This document shows, piece by piece, positions 1 through 12,176 of a DNA stretch of 64,000 nt. The position numbers and the translations under genes are program-made. Source of the stretch: Symbiodinium kawagutii. Lineage: Eukaryota; Sar; Dinophyceae; Suessiales; Symbiodiniaceae. The DNA lies in contig VSDK01011390.1 in NCBI GenBank assembly GCA_009767595.1, forward strand, positions 345,294-409,293, in the 5' to 3' direction. Position 1 is the first letter of the stretch. The number at the start of each line of letters is the position of its first letter. The notes beneath the pieces are model-generated. The model was not told the DNA's origin. It saw only the letters and a program-made list of their open reading frames with translations, and made no database searches.

Positions 1-228
1 TATTTATATTTATATTTATATTTATATTTATATTTATATTTATATTTATATTTATATTTATATTTATATTTATATTTATATTTATATTTATATTTATATT
101 TATATTTATATTTATATTTATATTTATATTTATATTTATATTTGTATTTATATTTATATTTATATTTATATTTATATTTATATTTATATTTATATTTATA
201 TTTATATTTATATTTATATTTATATTTA
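1..228. repeat. (TATTTA)n hexanucleotide satellite
   Basis: An almost unbroken TATTTA array runs from the window edge, with one T-to-G change near position 144. It translates as alternating Leu-Tyr, so the open frame across it is not a gene. The array probably continues beyond the left edge. Confidence 0.97.
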
Positions 229-3200
229 CATTCATACATATTCACACACATAACATATTTATATATATATACAAATGTAAATATACGTACAAATTTATAT
301 AGAAACATGCGTGTGTGTATATATATATACATATATATTGTTGCTTTAAGCATTGCTTACAATTACCATTTAGGTTAATTCATTGTCCTGTTACTTCCAA
401 CGGATCAATTTAGCATTTCTTAGCCTAGGAGACACCCCCATCGAAGAAGCTGGAAGGTCACGGACCACAACTCAGCCCCCGACTTTGGATGTAACCGCTG
501 AAGGTCCAAAGCCGCTTTTGGCTTTCACTCCTCAGTGTGGGGGCTTGGGGTCAAGCCGGTCAAGCGTTTCAGACTCCCACTGCTCTAACAGTTTGATGGG
601 ATATCTGCTGGTGAACGTAACTAGGAAGGGAACAATTTGCTGCTAGCTTGAGTTCACAAAGCAGCCATTTCCAGCCAAATGTTTGATGATGAGAATTACT
701 GAAGTACGGTTGACCCTTCCTCTGCGATTCCCCATCACCATGCCGGTTCCGAAAGTACAAGCCGCCCATGATTGCCTACTGATGAGTTTGGTGGGAAATG
801 CACGGATCCATCCCAAGATGTATATAGGCATATGCAAAGATGTACATATATGCAAGCATATCTATATACATACAAATATTTACACATATATGCAAGTGTA
901 TCTATATACATTGAAAAAACATATATATATATATATTGTTTGTGTGCTGAAAAATATCTGTATATCTATATTAAAAAAGTATGTATATATATATATATAA
1001 TGCAATGTTGTGGATCTATCTTCTACATCTCCTCGAGTTGCCTTCTGCGCAGTTGCATCTAGTTACGCCGTCAATCCCATGGCTAAACCTGCCGATTCGA
1101 CCAAAGAATATGAACATCCCGTGATTTTCACCCCTGGGTAAACCCACCTAAAATATCTCTACATGGTCCCAAACAGGTCCCTAAAAGACCTCGAAAAAAA
1201 TGCCGAACAAATCTCAACCACAGCGAGGCTTAGTGTTACAGGAGTGCACTTGTGGGTTTGCTCCATGAGGATCAGCGAAGGGCTCAACTATGAAAGCTGG
1301 ACCGGCCACCTCAACACCTCAGGGTGACCATGGGGACCAGCAGTGCTTGCGACACAAGAAACATGCAGGCTCCCTTGTTGCCCTATCATTCATCAATAAA
1401 TATCACTTATATCATATCATCATTCATCATCCATTCATTCATCGATATGATTGGTCTCTGTGTAGGTGCCATTGTACAGCCAACATTACTGGCAACTCTA
1501 CAACCCATGCTTGTCCGCAGCAAAGAAAATCATTGTCCCTGCAAACCTGGCCCTGTGTGATTCCAGCTTTGCTCAACCGCTTCTGGTGGAATCAAGAATC
1601 ACTTAATGCCATCACATCACTGTATGTGATGCTGGTACGGCAAGATACTGAAGTGATTGTTGCGTAGTGGTACTTAACGATCTGTACTACTGTACTGATG
1701 ACCACCACCACTCTTAATGAGTTATGTCTTTAGAGTCAGTGTAGACCCACCATCTTTGAGAATCGATCATTGACCATGAATGTCAATGGTTCATCATTAC
1801 TATTCAAATGAACCCGTATCAAACACCATTTCATGGGCAGGGATTGAAACAGCAACTCCGACTCTGCGAGTGTCCAAACGAGTGAAGAGCTGTAGCGCCC
1901 ATCAAGCGAATTGCTCGCAGTCACCTCTGTCCATACCTGTGCCTGGCCGTAGGATGGTGCGCAACAAAGAGAGAGATTAGCCTATCCCAATAGGGGTGCC
2001 CAATCGCACTAGCATCCAGATTGCCACTCTTAGTCGGTACCCACATTACAAAGAAATAGCTAGTTTACTTGGTGAAAATGGTGGCGAGCTCAGCGCAAGC
2101 AGGCTAGTTGTGTAGTTCATGGGTAGTTCATGATGGTGAATGATGGTAGTTCAATGTAGTGTAGTTCATGATTTCTACGTTAAGAATGGTCGAAGGATGG
2201 TTAACTGATGCTTGATGACAGTTCCACATTACCCTGAGAGCCGTTGAAGATAGTAGGGTCAAGTTGAGATGGGCATGTGGGATCTATAACCATGAACTAC
2301 CCACGAATTACCCCACCATCTCCATAGATCCACCGAGAAACAACTGGCCGGAGATGGGCCTCGCTAAAGGTGACCAGTGTGATCGCGAGCAGCGCGCCAT
2401 GAGACCTGTGGGCCGAAAAGGGGGGGTCCCACTGGTGATGCCTTGAATGGTTGATAAAATGAAAATGATCACCATTCTTGTGGGTCATTACCATTGGCGA
2501 ACTAGCTTTTGACAAGGGTTAATAAGGGATACTTCATTGTTGAATTGTTGAATGATGATTGATGAGTGTCAACAATGATTATATGGCTAAGGGCCTAAGG
2601 GCCATAAACGACCAGCGAAAAGCCACGTGGTTTTCTGTTCACCAACACTTCGACTCTTCTGGTCATGGCTTTGGGATGTGGACAGCCATGCGAGGTACGT
2701 TCGGGGACCTTGACCCAGGGCGATGTAACTCTTCACCGTTTCTAAAACATGGTGACATAGCCAGTATCATGGGCTCACGATAACGACTACTAATAGCCGC
2801 AACCAATGATATCTGGTTGAATATGATGATATTCTATCACGGTTCTGAGCCACGACTAGCCAATAAACCCTCATAAAATGATGAAATACAATGTATAAGT
2901 GATGGCAAATACATTAACGTTCATAAGCGCACACATGTTTAATCAATGCCCGACAGGGGCATGGCGAAACGACGCCGCTCAGTTGATTACGTGGCCGCGG
3001 TCAACCACTTGTTGGCCATGAAAATTGCCAGCACTTTCCCGGTTCCTGTGACCGAATGCAAATGAGTGAATCTCCAATGACAAGGGATCATAGCCAACAT
3101 TAAAGGAAATATCATTGAGACTTGAGTATGTCTACTAGTGAAGGAGGGCTGGTTAAACAATAAAGGTGAACTAATAGTAACTAGTAGTATGCATGATTCG

Positions 3201-3322
3201 AATGATAGCTGAATGATGGAGAAAAATGAACAAACAATTGATACTGAGAGTTCAAAAATGAAAAATTGTTGTCAAATGGTGGACAACCATGGAAAAAGAT
3301 GGTTGCGCTGTGTCTAGTGATG

Positions 3323-3325
<3 letters not shown>
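229..3325. other. About 3.1 kb with no supported gene
   Basis: I see AT-dinucleotide tracts near 260-280, 316-340, 915-945 and 980-1000, and scattered GATGG/AACCATCA words. Short frames exist on both strands but none combines protein-like composition with splice or start context. Confidence 0.6.
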
Positions 3326-3366
<41 letters not shown>

Positions 3367-3428
3367 CCATGATGACCATGATGACCATGATGACCATGAT
3401 GACCATGATGACCATGATGACCATGATG
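3326..3428. repeat. Compound GAT / GACCATGAT tandem repeat
   Basis: About 13 GAT units (to 3366) run into about seven GACCATGAT nonamers. The nonamer looks like a GAT array in which every third unit pair became GACCAT and was then amplified. It gives poly-Asp on one strand and poly-His/Ser on the other, so the frames here are low-complexity artefacts. Confidence 0.95.
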
Positions 3429-4305
3429 GTTCCCTCCCACTTGTTCCTTTGAGGCGACCTAACACAGATGTGCAAGAACAATGTTTTTTCCAAAAAACCC
3501 ATCTTACATGGTGGATGTTCCGTGACATTTCCTTAATGAACCCTAGGGCGCGGCGGTATCCAATCAGTCGCTTGAAATTTGATCCATATAACCGTTAGAG
3601 AAGTGCGCATAGTGCATTTCAACTATAATCAAATCCTTCACCGACCAACAAATCTGACTGAGAGGCATGAAGCTGTGGAAGTGGAGTGTGGGTCTATGGG
3701 CAAAACTTTACTTCCATTCATTTTCCTGTCGATCAATCAGCTCCCTGAATCCCATGTTTTTTTTTCGGATTTTTATGTTCCGAGTTCTGCATGTTCGCCC
3801 AACACCTCCACCGGTCTGAGCATCACACCGCCACATTGCTTCGGAATGTTTTTCGTCCGGATGCAAGAGTTAATGAAAAATTGTGATGTGACATGTTGGG
3901 TTGGTGTTCGGAAAAGGGTGGAGCGCACAGTCATGGTTTCTAGCGGCTGGAAAATATGGGAATGGAAACCTGTATGCAGCTGCCATTGGACAACAAGAAA
4001 CTGAGCCGACAGCAAAGAATCCGTGCAAAATGTCCATAATGGAGTCCATGATGGACACAAACAAGGACATTCCTTCTGGTTTTTGTTCCTTTGTGTTTCC
4101 CAGGTGCCTCAATGCGTTGATTTAACCCACCCCGTTGGCACATCTCTATTGGAGAAGCGTGAACTTTTGATTTGACGCTATCCCGGCGGTTGAAACACCG
4201 AGATAGCGGATAGCGTTTCAACTCTAACACGCTGATCTCTAGAAAAACCATCGTTGAATATGATCAGCACAAGGATGCGCTTCCAACAGGAAATGGCTCG
4301 GCATT
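3429..4305. other. Unassigned stretch between satellite and minus-strand gene
   Basis: Frames of up to 141 codons exist on both strands (3579-4004 plus; 3773-4060 minus). Neither is clearly protein-like. The minus frame could be a further degraded part of the gene to its right, but I cannot show this. Confidence 0.4.
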
Positions 4306-6195
4306 CTATTTCAAAACCAAAACCGACCAAAGGGACAACACCTCAACCCCTTCCCTTCTGGGAACGTTTTCCCAGACAAAGATGAAAAAATTATTCAACA
4401 TGGCGGGAAGAGGGCCCAATGACAAAACAGGCCTTGAAGTGTTGGGATTGAAACCCCGATTATCGAAAAACATTGTTGCAACGCAATTTGTCAGCGCAAC
4501 TACGTTTTCTGTCACCTCTTCAACTGCGGCATGCCTCCATGCGAATGGCACGGCGGTCTCCATCTCCGAAACATGTCATTCCAAAAGAAAAAACATCTAG
4601 CAAGACATTTGCCCGAAACCATTCTGATGAATAAATAGTACGGAAACAAATCAACATCCACGTTCAAAACGATACAAATTGGAACAGCCCAGAGGTACAC
4701 GCGGTACGAATACATTTTTGTCGCCGACTCGCGTAATGCATGCAATTCGGAGTTCCATTGGAAGGCACAGCGCTTCAGAATTAGATTCCCATCAAACAAG
4801 TTGTCGAGGATCAGGGCATCACGCAAGCCGGTTCAGCGCTTGTTGCCTTTGCATTGTCACAAGAAAAGGGTTTTTTGAACAAAGTTTTCACGAACGAGGT
4901 TTCTGCTGCTTGGGACGGCCTTTGCAGAGCATACAAATCATACCTGGCGCTTGCCCACTGGACCTGTTCATGAATGGCGCCAAATTGGGGAAAATCGTCG
5001 GCCAGAACGAGAAATAATTCACATCAACAACCCCACATGAAATGACGCCGCTCCAATCCAAAAAAAACCTCGCGAGTTCTGAAAAACCTGATCAAGGACA
5101 TAACCTACCAAAGACCATGACAAGGCACGGATCGTCGACGGATCGAAAAGGCAAGCGCGAAGCAGCCAAAGCAGCTGCTACCTCCAGACGGTAGTTTTTT
5201 AAGTTCTCGGCCTGCTCGGCTTGCACAACTGCCTCGAATTTTTGCACCAATGTCCTGTACGACTTCTTGCACTTCAACAAAGACCCTTGGTGTTGTTTAT
5301 TCGAGAACTTGCCTGATGCCCACCAACCCATTAGCCAGAAAGGGTGAATTTCATAGTCCACGAAAAGCCAATATAGTTTGTAAAGGGCCACAGCGCTCCG
5401 TGCTTGGCGCAATACACATAAAAATGAGCTCGACTGCGGAAGTCATGCACATCAGGGCCTCTGGCTCGGTTGAGTTCCTGCACAGGGCTCCAACAAAACT
5501 CGTATCAAAATAACATGGCGCCAGAAAAGCCAATATTTCCAAACTCCAAACACTTCAAACTAGAAAAACGTTTTTCCAGGCGCATAAAAAAACAATGTGT
5601 GGCACCACCCCGTCGAAAGCAAAGGCAGCCACGCCTGTTGCGTCAATCCTGCAAAAGAAAGCGAATCGCACATGCAGGCGCACCCGCTTTCGGGGCCTTG
5701 CGGCACGGCCTGCTCGAAAGTCAACGGGGTGCGCTGGACAGGCTCCGGGATCTCGCGCGGAAATTCTTCCAAACCCAGAACCGAGCGAATCCAATTGCAG
5801 GCCTGATTGTCGGAACCATGCATCCACGTCTTCGTCTCCTATCCACGATGGCTTGTTGAAAGTCGGCTAGATTTCAGCCCCGTGCGCAGGGAAGGCTCCT
5901 GCATCCGGCGTGGCAGAGGCGAAACCACGGCATCTGCATGAAGGGTTCCTCCAGTAGCTGCTTCATACAGGCGCACTTGGTCCTCCCAAATCTCTCCTTC
6001 CAAAACACTGCGCAAGTCCGCAAAGCGCTGGCGCAGAATTGCAGCACATTCATCTTTGCTCAATGCCTCGGGCCTCCCAAAGCAGCCCTTCAGCGGCAAA
6101 GTGCCGGCACTGCCGACTGGTGGCTTTGCTGCTGATCCGGCGTTTCTGACTTGGTCATACTTGGCTGCAAACGGCACATCTTTGCCAGCACGCAA
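4306..6195 (-). pseudogene. Broken minus-strand gene of unknown overall function
   Basis: Minus-strand frames with protein-like composition follow each other in order: 6195-5560, 5412-5111, 5017-4811, 4826-4512 and 4563-4306. The first block is open over 636 nt except for a single TAG at 5839-5841, and the block at 5412 is in the same frame. A good splice donor (GTAGGT on the minus strand, plus 5105-5110) ends the second block, so introns are probably present. The region is GC-richer than its surroundings. The in-frame stop and the frame change near 4820 argue that the copy is decayed, but unspliced introns or assembly errors could explain some breaks. Only the helicase-like part (separate entry) gave me a family hint. 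No start codon could be fixed. Confidence 0.45.
4512..5017 (-). pseudogene. Degenerate P-loop NTPase, Rep/SF3-helicase-like module
   Basis: The 5017-4811 frame contains a segment of the shape hydrophobic strand - loop - Thr/Ser - helix (RPSQAAETSFVKTLF), where a Walker A loop would be expected. The usual Gly-Lys-Thr/Ser core is missing. About 40 residues later, in the 4826-4512 frame, ALILDN resembles a Walker B strand and IVLN resembles the Asn-tipped motif C strand of superfamily 3 helicases. Between them is an RESATKMYSYRV segment. This order and spacing fits Rep-type helicases of single-stranded-DNA replicons or domesticated relatives in eukaryote genomes. The lost P-loop and the frame change between the two halves mean it should not be a working ATPase. 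The family call is from motif order only and is weak; a profile search would decide. Confidence 0.3.
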
Positions 6196-7194
6196 ACAGG
6201 TGGGCTCTGTGCGCTGGTCATTGAAAGGTCTGAATCAAAGCGTGAAGCACACATAGCGGCTGGTAGGCAAAGTTAGCGCCGGAGACCGAGCAAACTTACA
6301 AAAAGAACACACGCCACGAACCCCACAACACCAACCAGCCACGAAGCCACAAGATTCGTCACGAGCTGAAATCAATTAGACGACAGCCCGGCGCGAAAGA
6401 CGATAAGCGACAATATCACAGGAAGCCGGGATAAGAGAGAATGATGTCCGGGATGAAGATGAACAAGGGGAAAGCACAATGATGGATGAGGATAGATGCC
6501 CATGGATGATGATGGATGATGGCGGTCGTTGAAAACGAATATGAAGATGAATAAGAATGGAAATAACGGTTATACATCATTGATTTCAAGCGAATAACAA
6601 AGCTTCCACAGCTGATACTCATTGCACTGGCAATACTCATTGCAATTTCCAAAACTGGGTTCTGCTCGTGGAAATTTCCGGCGCCAAAGCTCCAAAAAAA
6701 CCAACAGCACCACTTCGTTCGTTTTTGAAACACCAAAATGAGCAACAAAAATTGCTGTGGGCACCCCAAAAAATGAATGCATTTTTTTGCAGCGCAACAG
6801 CTTAGGCTTAGGCGTGCCTCAGCATCGTTAGGATGACACAGAAAGAGATTGACCCCGGTGGAAAATTTTGATTGGTCATTCAATGCTGATGGACATGCAC
6901 AAACTACCTAATTCCAATCAAGTGAAATGTTTGCTGCGCGCGGTTGACTTTTTCTGCTTGTTGTGACTGTCTTGGATTTCTGCTCAAAAAGTTCCACTGT
7001 AAAAAACGAAGCCAAGCTCTATCTAAGTTACTTTCCTTTCGCGCAATAATGTTTTGACGAAACCTGTTCGTGTTTCTGCAGAATCGAAACATGCTGGGAA
7101 AACGCGGTCAAAATAGAATTTGAAACATCATTTCAGTCAATGTGTACTACTGTAAACAACGCAATGAAGACGGGAGGCCACCAAAAAAAGATAC
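6196..7194. other. No supported gene
   Basis: The stretch holds GATGATGGATG-rich sequence at 6430-6540 and T/A-rich DNA. A 155-codon minus frame (6416-6883) looks like satellite read-through, with Ser/Tyr/His runs at its end. Confidence 0.5.
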
Positions 7195-7619
7195 GCAAGT
7201 AGTGTTCAAGATTCAGCGCGATTAGCTATTTGTGGCTTTTATCATATGCAAGCAACACCATATTACTCGTCATTGATGACATGATACGACGCCGACAATG
7301 AGAAATATGGGAAAAACAAGTTTCAAAAAGCAAGAAATATGAGGAAACCATGATCTAACCCTGATCCCGACCAATTTCAATTCCAGTTGAACCACCTGTT
7401 TCGATCAGAACATCAAACCCTCATTTCAATCAATTGTAACACCAACTGGAACCTTGAAACCCGTCTGTGCGGCTCGAACATCAAAGCCTGACCTTACTCA
7501 GCTGAAAAACAAATCATTCAACCTTGACCCCACTCAATTGTACAATCAATGCTCAACCTTGACTGGCACAGCGTTTAGAAAAATAAAAAGATATGCAAGT
7601 AGTGTTCAAGATTCAGCGC
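7195..7619 (+). repeat. 400-bp dispersed repeat, single copy plus start of next unit
   Basis: The unit begins GCAAGTAGTGTTCAAGATTC at 7195, and the same words return at 7595, giving a period of 400 bp. Two further tandem units of the same family lie at 12853-13721. The unit contains many CAACCTTGA/CAATTG words and no protein-like frame. The second unit here breaks off after about 25 bp at a T-tract. Confidence 0.9.
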
Positions 7620-9835
7620 TTTTTTTTTCTCCTAGGGCGCCGCTTGTGCACTGTGGCAGCGGGCACATGTCAAAACTACAGAAAACTCAAAGATCCCAAT
7701 CTAAGAGGGTGCATTAACACATCTGCGGTGAGACGTAAAACTGTACAGAAAGCGCAGCTCAGTGAAGTCCAGTACTCATTGAACGATCCAGTGAAAAAAA
7801 ATGCGTTCGCAAGTCACCAGGAAATATCGCAGCAGAAACAAAAATGTCACCTTACTTTGAAAGTAGAATTCATTCCGATGTTTCAGCAGTGATACCGTTC
7901 ACACCGGGCGCATGATGGAACATCGCAAGACGATCTCTGCTCCATTGCATACTTGGTCGAAAGACCAAGAGAAAGAAATCATAGTGAGCTGCCAAGCCGA
8001 TAGATAGCAAATGGCCTGCGTAAATGCAACATCTGCAATCTGCCCCAGCCATAGTTGATTTTTGGGATTGAGATGAGAAGTTTTTCCTTTGGAAGTTCAA
8101 GCTACTCTTGTGTGGCTCAAGGAAGTCAAACTTGTCAAGAGCTTAAGCTGAAATCACGACACGTGTTTTCTGTCAGCCTTTGTTGAGACCTGGTTGACTT
8201 GCTGCCTGCTTGGACCGAACTGTGAACCAAGTGAAAAGGGACTCTAAGCTGATCTGTGTCGACTGTGGGCACTAGAGGTTTGTGCTAAGTAGCTTTTTGT
8301 AAGCTAACTTGACTGGAGATCGGTTTGGAATTTCCGCATTTCGCCTCTGTCCTTTCTGGCTTTTCCAAGCGCCCCAGGGCAACACGGCTTTTGCTGGATT
8401 CGACATTGTCGATAGGCTTTGTACATTGCACACTTTCGACTTCCAACGACTTCCAACGACGAGAAGGATTGCGATGTTCAATTATACTTCATAGCAGACA
8501 TTTTGAAGGGTACTACGGCGGATGCGAAGGTATTATCAACTTCGAAGTAGGTTGGCTTACTTCTGCTGCACGGGAATTACTGGTGCTCTCTTAGTTCGCT
8601 TTGCTCGCGGATGCTTTACTTGATCGCTGGTCTTTTTACCTGTACCTTCACTCTGAGCTGCTTAAGCAGACCACCCTGCTGATGGAAAGACAGTGAATGA
8701 GAATGAGGGTCAAGTGGCCCCCAACGTCTTACGAGTGCAGCACGAAAAAGTTACCCCGGAGGAGTGGGCTCAAGGTCAGGTTAGAAGCATTATCGAAATA
8801 TCATCCTCTGTAGTGCACTGCAGTTGCCCTGTACACACATCGCATCGCCGAAGCAAAAGCGCAGTGCAAAGCAGGCACGATGAGAATTAGTGCCCAACTG
8901 ATTCTGAGAGGCAAACCTCGCTGGAATCCGCCATGTAAATACTCACTCAGCCACAGTGTCAATGACCAGAGAATGTGCGATGCTACGAGGTAAGAAAATG
9001 ATGCTGTCAACCAAAGGCTTCTTGCCGCAAGAAGACGTATGAGATTCATCCAGTGCCAGAAGGAAAGGGTCAGATCGCCAAGCAGCAACGAAAACAAGCG
9101 CCCCAGGGCAACAGCAATCGTCCTGAAGTTTCAAACCTTACACGTCGACGCTCTACTTGTTCTACCATGGTGTGTGGCGCTTTTCGCCTACTTAGGTGAT
9201 TGGTTGCTACCGCCTCTCCACGTAAACGGCTGCGGAAAAGCTGCAGAAAAGAGAGGCAGGCTGAGAAGCAACCACACGATCATCGGCCGGAGGCCTCTGA
9301 CCGGAGGAGGCAGGTGGGGAGGAGGGAAAGGGAGAAGGAGAAAAGAAGGAGAGAAAGAGAGACAAGAGAGGCAGAAGAGCCTACCAAGCGTATTCTTTGG
9401 CATCTACTGACAAAAGAGTCACTAAGCTCTATGACTTGAGTGTGGGTATTTTACTCAGTCTGCAAGTCCCACTCTCTCAAGCACACGAAATGGACCTGAC
9501 TAGCTACCACTCGGTAACCTCTAATGCACAGCCTGGGGTCTATGTACTTGCTTTTGGGTGTCCGGCTTCACCCACTTGCGCAAGCTCTCCTGTCTCGACT
9601 CGACTGTAGAAAGGGCATGATCATAGCCCCATGCGCCCTCAATAAAATGACGATCGGGACTTTCTTTGAGTATGTACTGCTGACCGTAGGACATGATCCT
9701 CAGCATGCTGGCATCGAGGTCTTCCAGGCGATGCCCGGTTGACCCTGTGACTTTCAGTGTGGGAGGAAAAGGTCGGGGGACACCATCTCTCGAGAGTCAA
9801 ACTGACTTTGTAAAGCACCATCGCCGCACCGTGTG
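7620..9835. other. About 2.2 kb without a supported gene
   Basis: Frames of 60-120 codons occur on both strands but none is convincing. A purine-rich GGAGAAGGAGAAAAGAAGGA stretch lies at 9320-9380. The words AAGCGCCCCAGGGCAACA recur at about 8368 and 9097, perhaps remnants of an older duplication. Confidence 0.45.
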
Positions 9836-10267
9836 CCTACTCCGGTTGACAGCAGGATACGCAGACGTATGATGACCCATGTCGCGGCAAAACCAAACCA
9901 AGGGTAGAGACACCTTGACAAGGCGTTGAACCTGCCAGGTTTCACACCCTGGCCTCACCAGTAGGTAGTAACTCCAGTGACACCGACCGTCTGGCCTTTG
10001 TGTGAAACCGGAGTGGTTCGCTCCTTGACGGTGTCTCCCCTAATTGGGCTACCTACTCCGGTTGACAGCAGGATACGCAGACGTATGATGACCCATGTCG
10101 CGGCAAAACCAAACCAAGGGTAGAGACACCTTGACAAGGCGTTGAACCTGCCAGGTTTCACACCCTGGCCTCACCAGTAGGTAGTAACTCCAGTGACACC
10201 GACCGTCTGGCCTTTGTGTGAAACCGGAGTGGTTCGCTCCTTGACGGTGTCTCCCCTAATTGGGCTA
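9836..10267. repeat. Perfect 216-bp tandem duplication
   Basis: Bases 9836-10051 and 10052-10267 read the same throughout by eye. Each unit carries nested inverted repeats, for example GGTTTCACAC at 9938-9947 against GTGTGAAACC at 10000-10009, and GAGACACC against GGTGTCTC further out. The unit may therefore be a small foldback element or one that grew by slippage or recombination. No convincing coding frame crosses it. Confidence 0.93.
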
Positions 10268-10627
10268 ATGGAGCCCATAACTCATTGGCCCCTATGAGGC
10301 CATCAGGATCCACTGGCTCGCTAGTGGACAACTTCTCGATCATCAAGCTGGTTGCGCAGACACTCTGGCATTAATATAGTTAAGCTTGCAGAGATGACGC
10401 ACGAACTCACTGCTATTGAGTTGCTGGATTTTCGAATCACTGATCGTAAACTTCTGCCGTATCACTGTCAAAGATGGTTTTCGATGACTTTGCTTACAAT
10501 CACCGCCTATTGTGAGCGACAGTGATATGCCTCTTGTGATGGCTTGGTGAGCCATCACAGAACAACTCTGCCATTGATATGATGATGGAAAATACACACG
10601 GTTACGCAGAGGATTGTGAGGCGGGGA

Positions 10628-11020
10628 ATTCATTGCATGTACATTATTTTCGCAGTTCTACTGCCTTTGCTTCGTTTGCTTCTACGCTTTTCTTACCGCA
10701 CATATCCCTGCTTACGACCCACTCCAGGGAAGCCCATACTGGCCCACTTGCGCTTGCCAACATAGGTGGACTCAAGGGCTTCTTGGCTGATGCCCCCACC
10801 CCTTTGCTCCCTGATCGCAAGTCTGTTCCATTCAAAGTTGATACAGTGGTCACATTGGCAGGTGCTACCTGTTACCATGCCCTAGTCTTCCAAACAGGAG
10901 TCAGCTTCTTGAGCGGACAGTCAGAGTACACAGATTTTGCCAACCGTGAAGCATATTCATTGCATGTACATTATTTTCGCAGTTCTACTGCCTTTGCTTC
11001 GTTTGCTTCTACGCTTTTCT
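10628..11020. repeat. 66-bp direct repeat pair flanking 261 bp
   Basis: The same 66 bp (starting ATTCATTGCATGTACATT) stands at 10628-10693 and 10955-11020. The spacing of 327 bp is a multiple of three, so an open plus frame of 172 codons (10579-11097) repeats the same peptide twice. The frame has no splice or family support, so I treat this as a duplicated DNA segment rather than a gene. Confidence 0.9.
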
Positions 11021-11078
11021 GCTTCGAAGCTTCGTCTGTTTCACTTGTTTCACTTGGTGTCACATGGCTTCACTGCTT

Positions 11079-11131
11079 CTTATCGACCTTAGCTTAGTGC
11101 TACCAAGGCGATCCAGGCGAGCAAAAAAAAA
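11079..11131 (+). mobile_element. Short poly(A)-tailed retroposon end
   Basis: About 43 bp ending GATCCAGGCGAGC followed by nine A. A near-identical copy (three mismatches by eye) lies in reverse orientation at 12951-13002, where it is clearly an insertion. The shared 3' part plus A-tail suggests a SINE, LINE tail or processed RNA. The parent sequence was not recognised, and no target duplication was seen around this copy. Confidence 0.6.
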
Positions 11132-11281
11132 CTTGAAGACTAGCAGACGCACAAGGGGGACTATGACATTTGAAGAGGAGCAGGCGCAGAAGTGGACCAT
11201 GACGATCTGAAACTTAACCGCTGGCAAGCCTAGAAGTGGACCATGAAGATCTGAAACTTGAGAAAATCTCATATGGGGTCC

Positions 11282-11950
11282 GAAGCCTTCAGCGAAGGGG
11301 GGGCTTAAGGGGGGGGAGCTTAAGGGGGGGGGANNNNNNNNNNNNNNNNNNNNNNNNNNNNNNNNNNNNNNNNNNNNNNNNNNNNNNNNNNNNNNNNNNN
11401 NNNNNNNNNNNNNNNNNGGGCTTAAGGGGGGGGGCTCAAGGGGGGGGACCCTTAAGGGCTTAAGGGGGGGGAGGCTTAAGGGGAGGGAGCCTTAAGGGCT
11501 TCAGCGACGGGGGCTTGAGGGGTTTTATAAATTCAGATGCTTGAAATTTTGTGGTTAATATTTCCGGGGACAATGGTTTTGATCGCAAAGCCTAATGTCA
11601 AATGTGACACAATATGTCACATGTGATATAAAATAAAATATTAAATTCTTAACATAATGGAAATACCATTGTCAAAATTTCCCGGGCCAATGGTTTTGAT
11701 CGCAAAGCTTAATGTCAAATGTGAAATAATATGAACAAATGTGTGCTGTTGCTGAAATTGCTGTTAGATATTGCATAGAGGGGGACGCTTTTGGGTTTGA
11801 GGGGGGACGGCTGAAGGAAGGGGGCTTGCGGGCTTAAAGGGAGGGCTTCAGGGGGCGAGGGTTCACGGGGAAGGGCCGTAAGCGTTTTAGGAGAGGGGGC
11901 TCAAGGGGGGGGGGGGGTTAGGGCTTAAGGGGGGGGGGGGAAGTAAGGGG
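11282..11950. repeat. GGGGGGCTTAAGG satellite with assembly gap
   Basis: Degenerate GGCTTAAGGGGGG units occupy 11282-11527 and again 11780-11945, with an AT-rich spacer (11528-11760) that carries its own short duplication (CAATGGTTTTGATCGCAAAG at 11570 and 11690). An 84-base N run (11334-11417) lies inside the first block, as expected where G-runs defeat sequencing. True length is unknown. Confidence 0.9.
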
Positions 11951-12176
11951 GGCATGGCTAACTTCATGATCCCAATGGATGTACCTGAAACCCGTGGGAA
12001 CTTGATAGTTGGTCCTACGCATAGGAACTGCACTGCTATGACAGGCTCATAGATGGGAGCTGGGACGCGCGAACTAGTAGGCAAAATGAGTGACCAGTGA
12101 TGGCAGCCCATCAAGCCACTGGCGCTGAGGGAATTGGTGGCAAGCAAGAATGGCAGTGGAGACCCTGGCATCGCTG

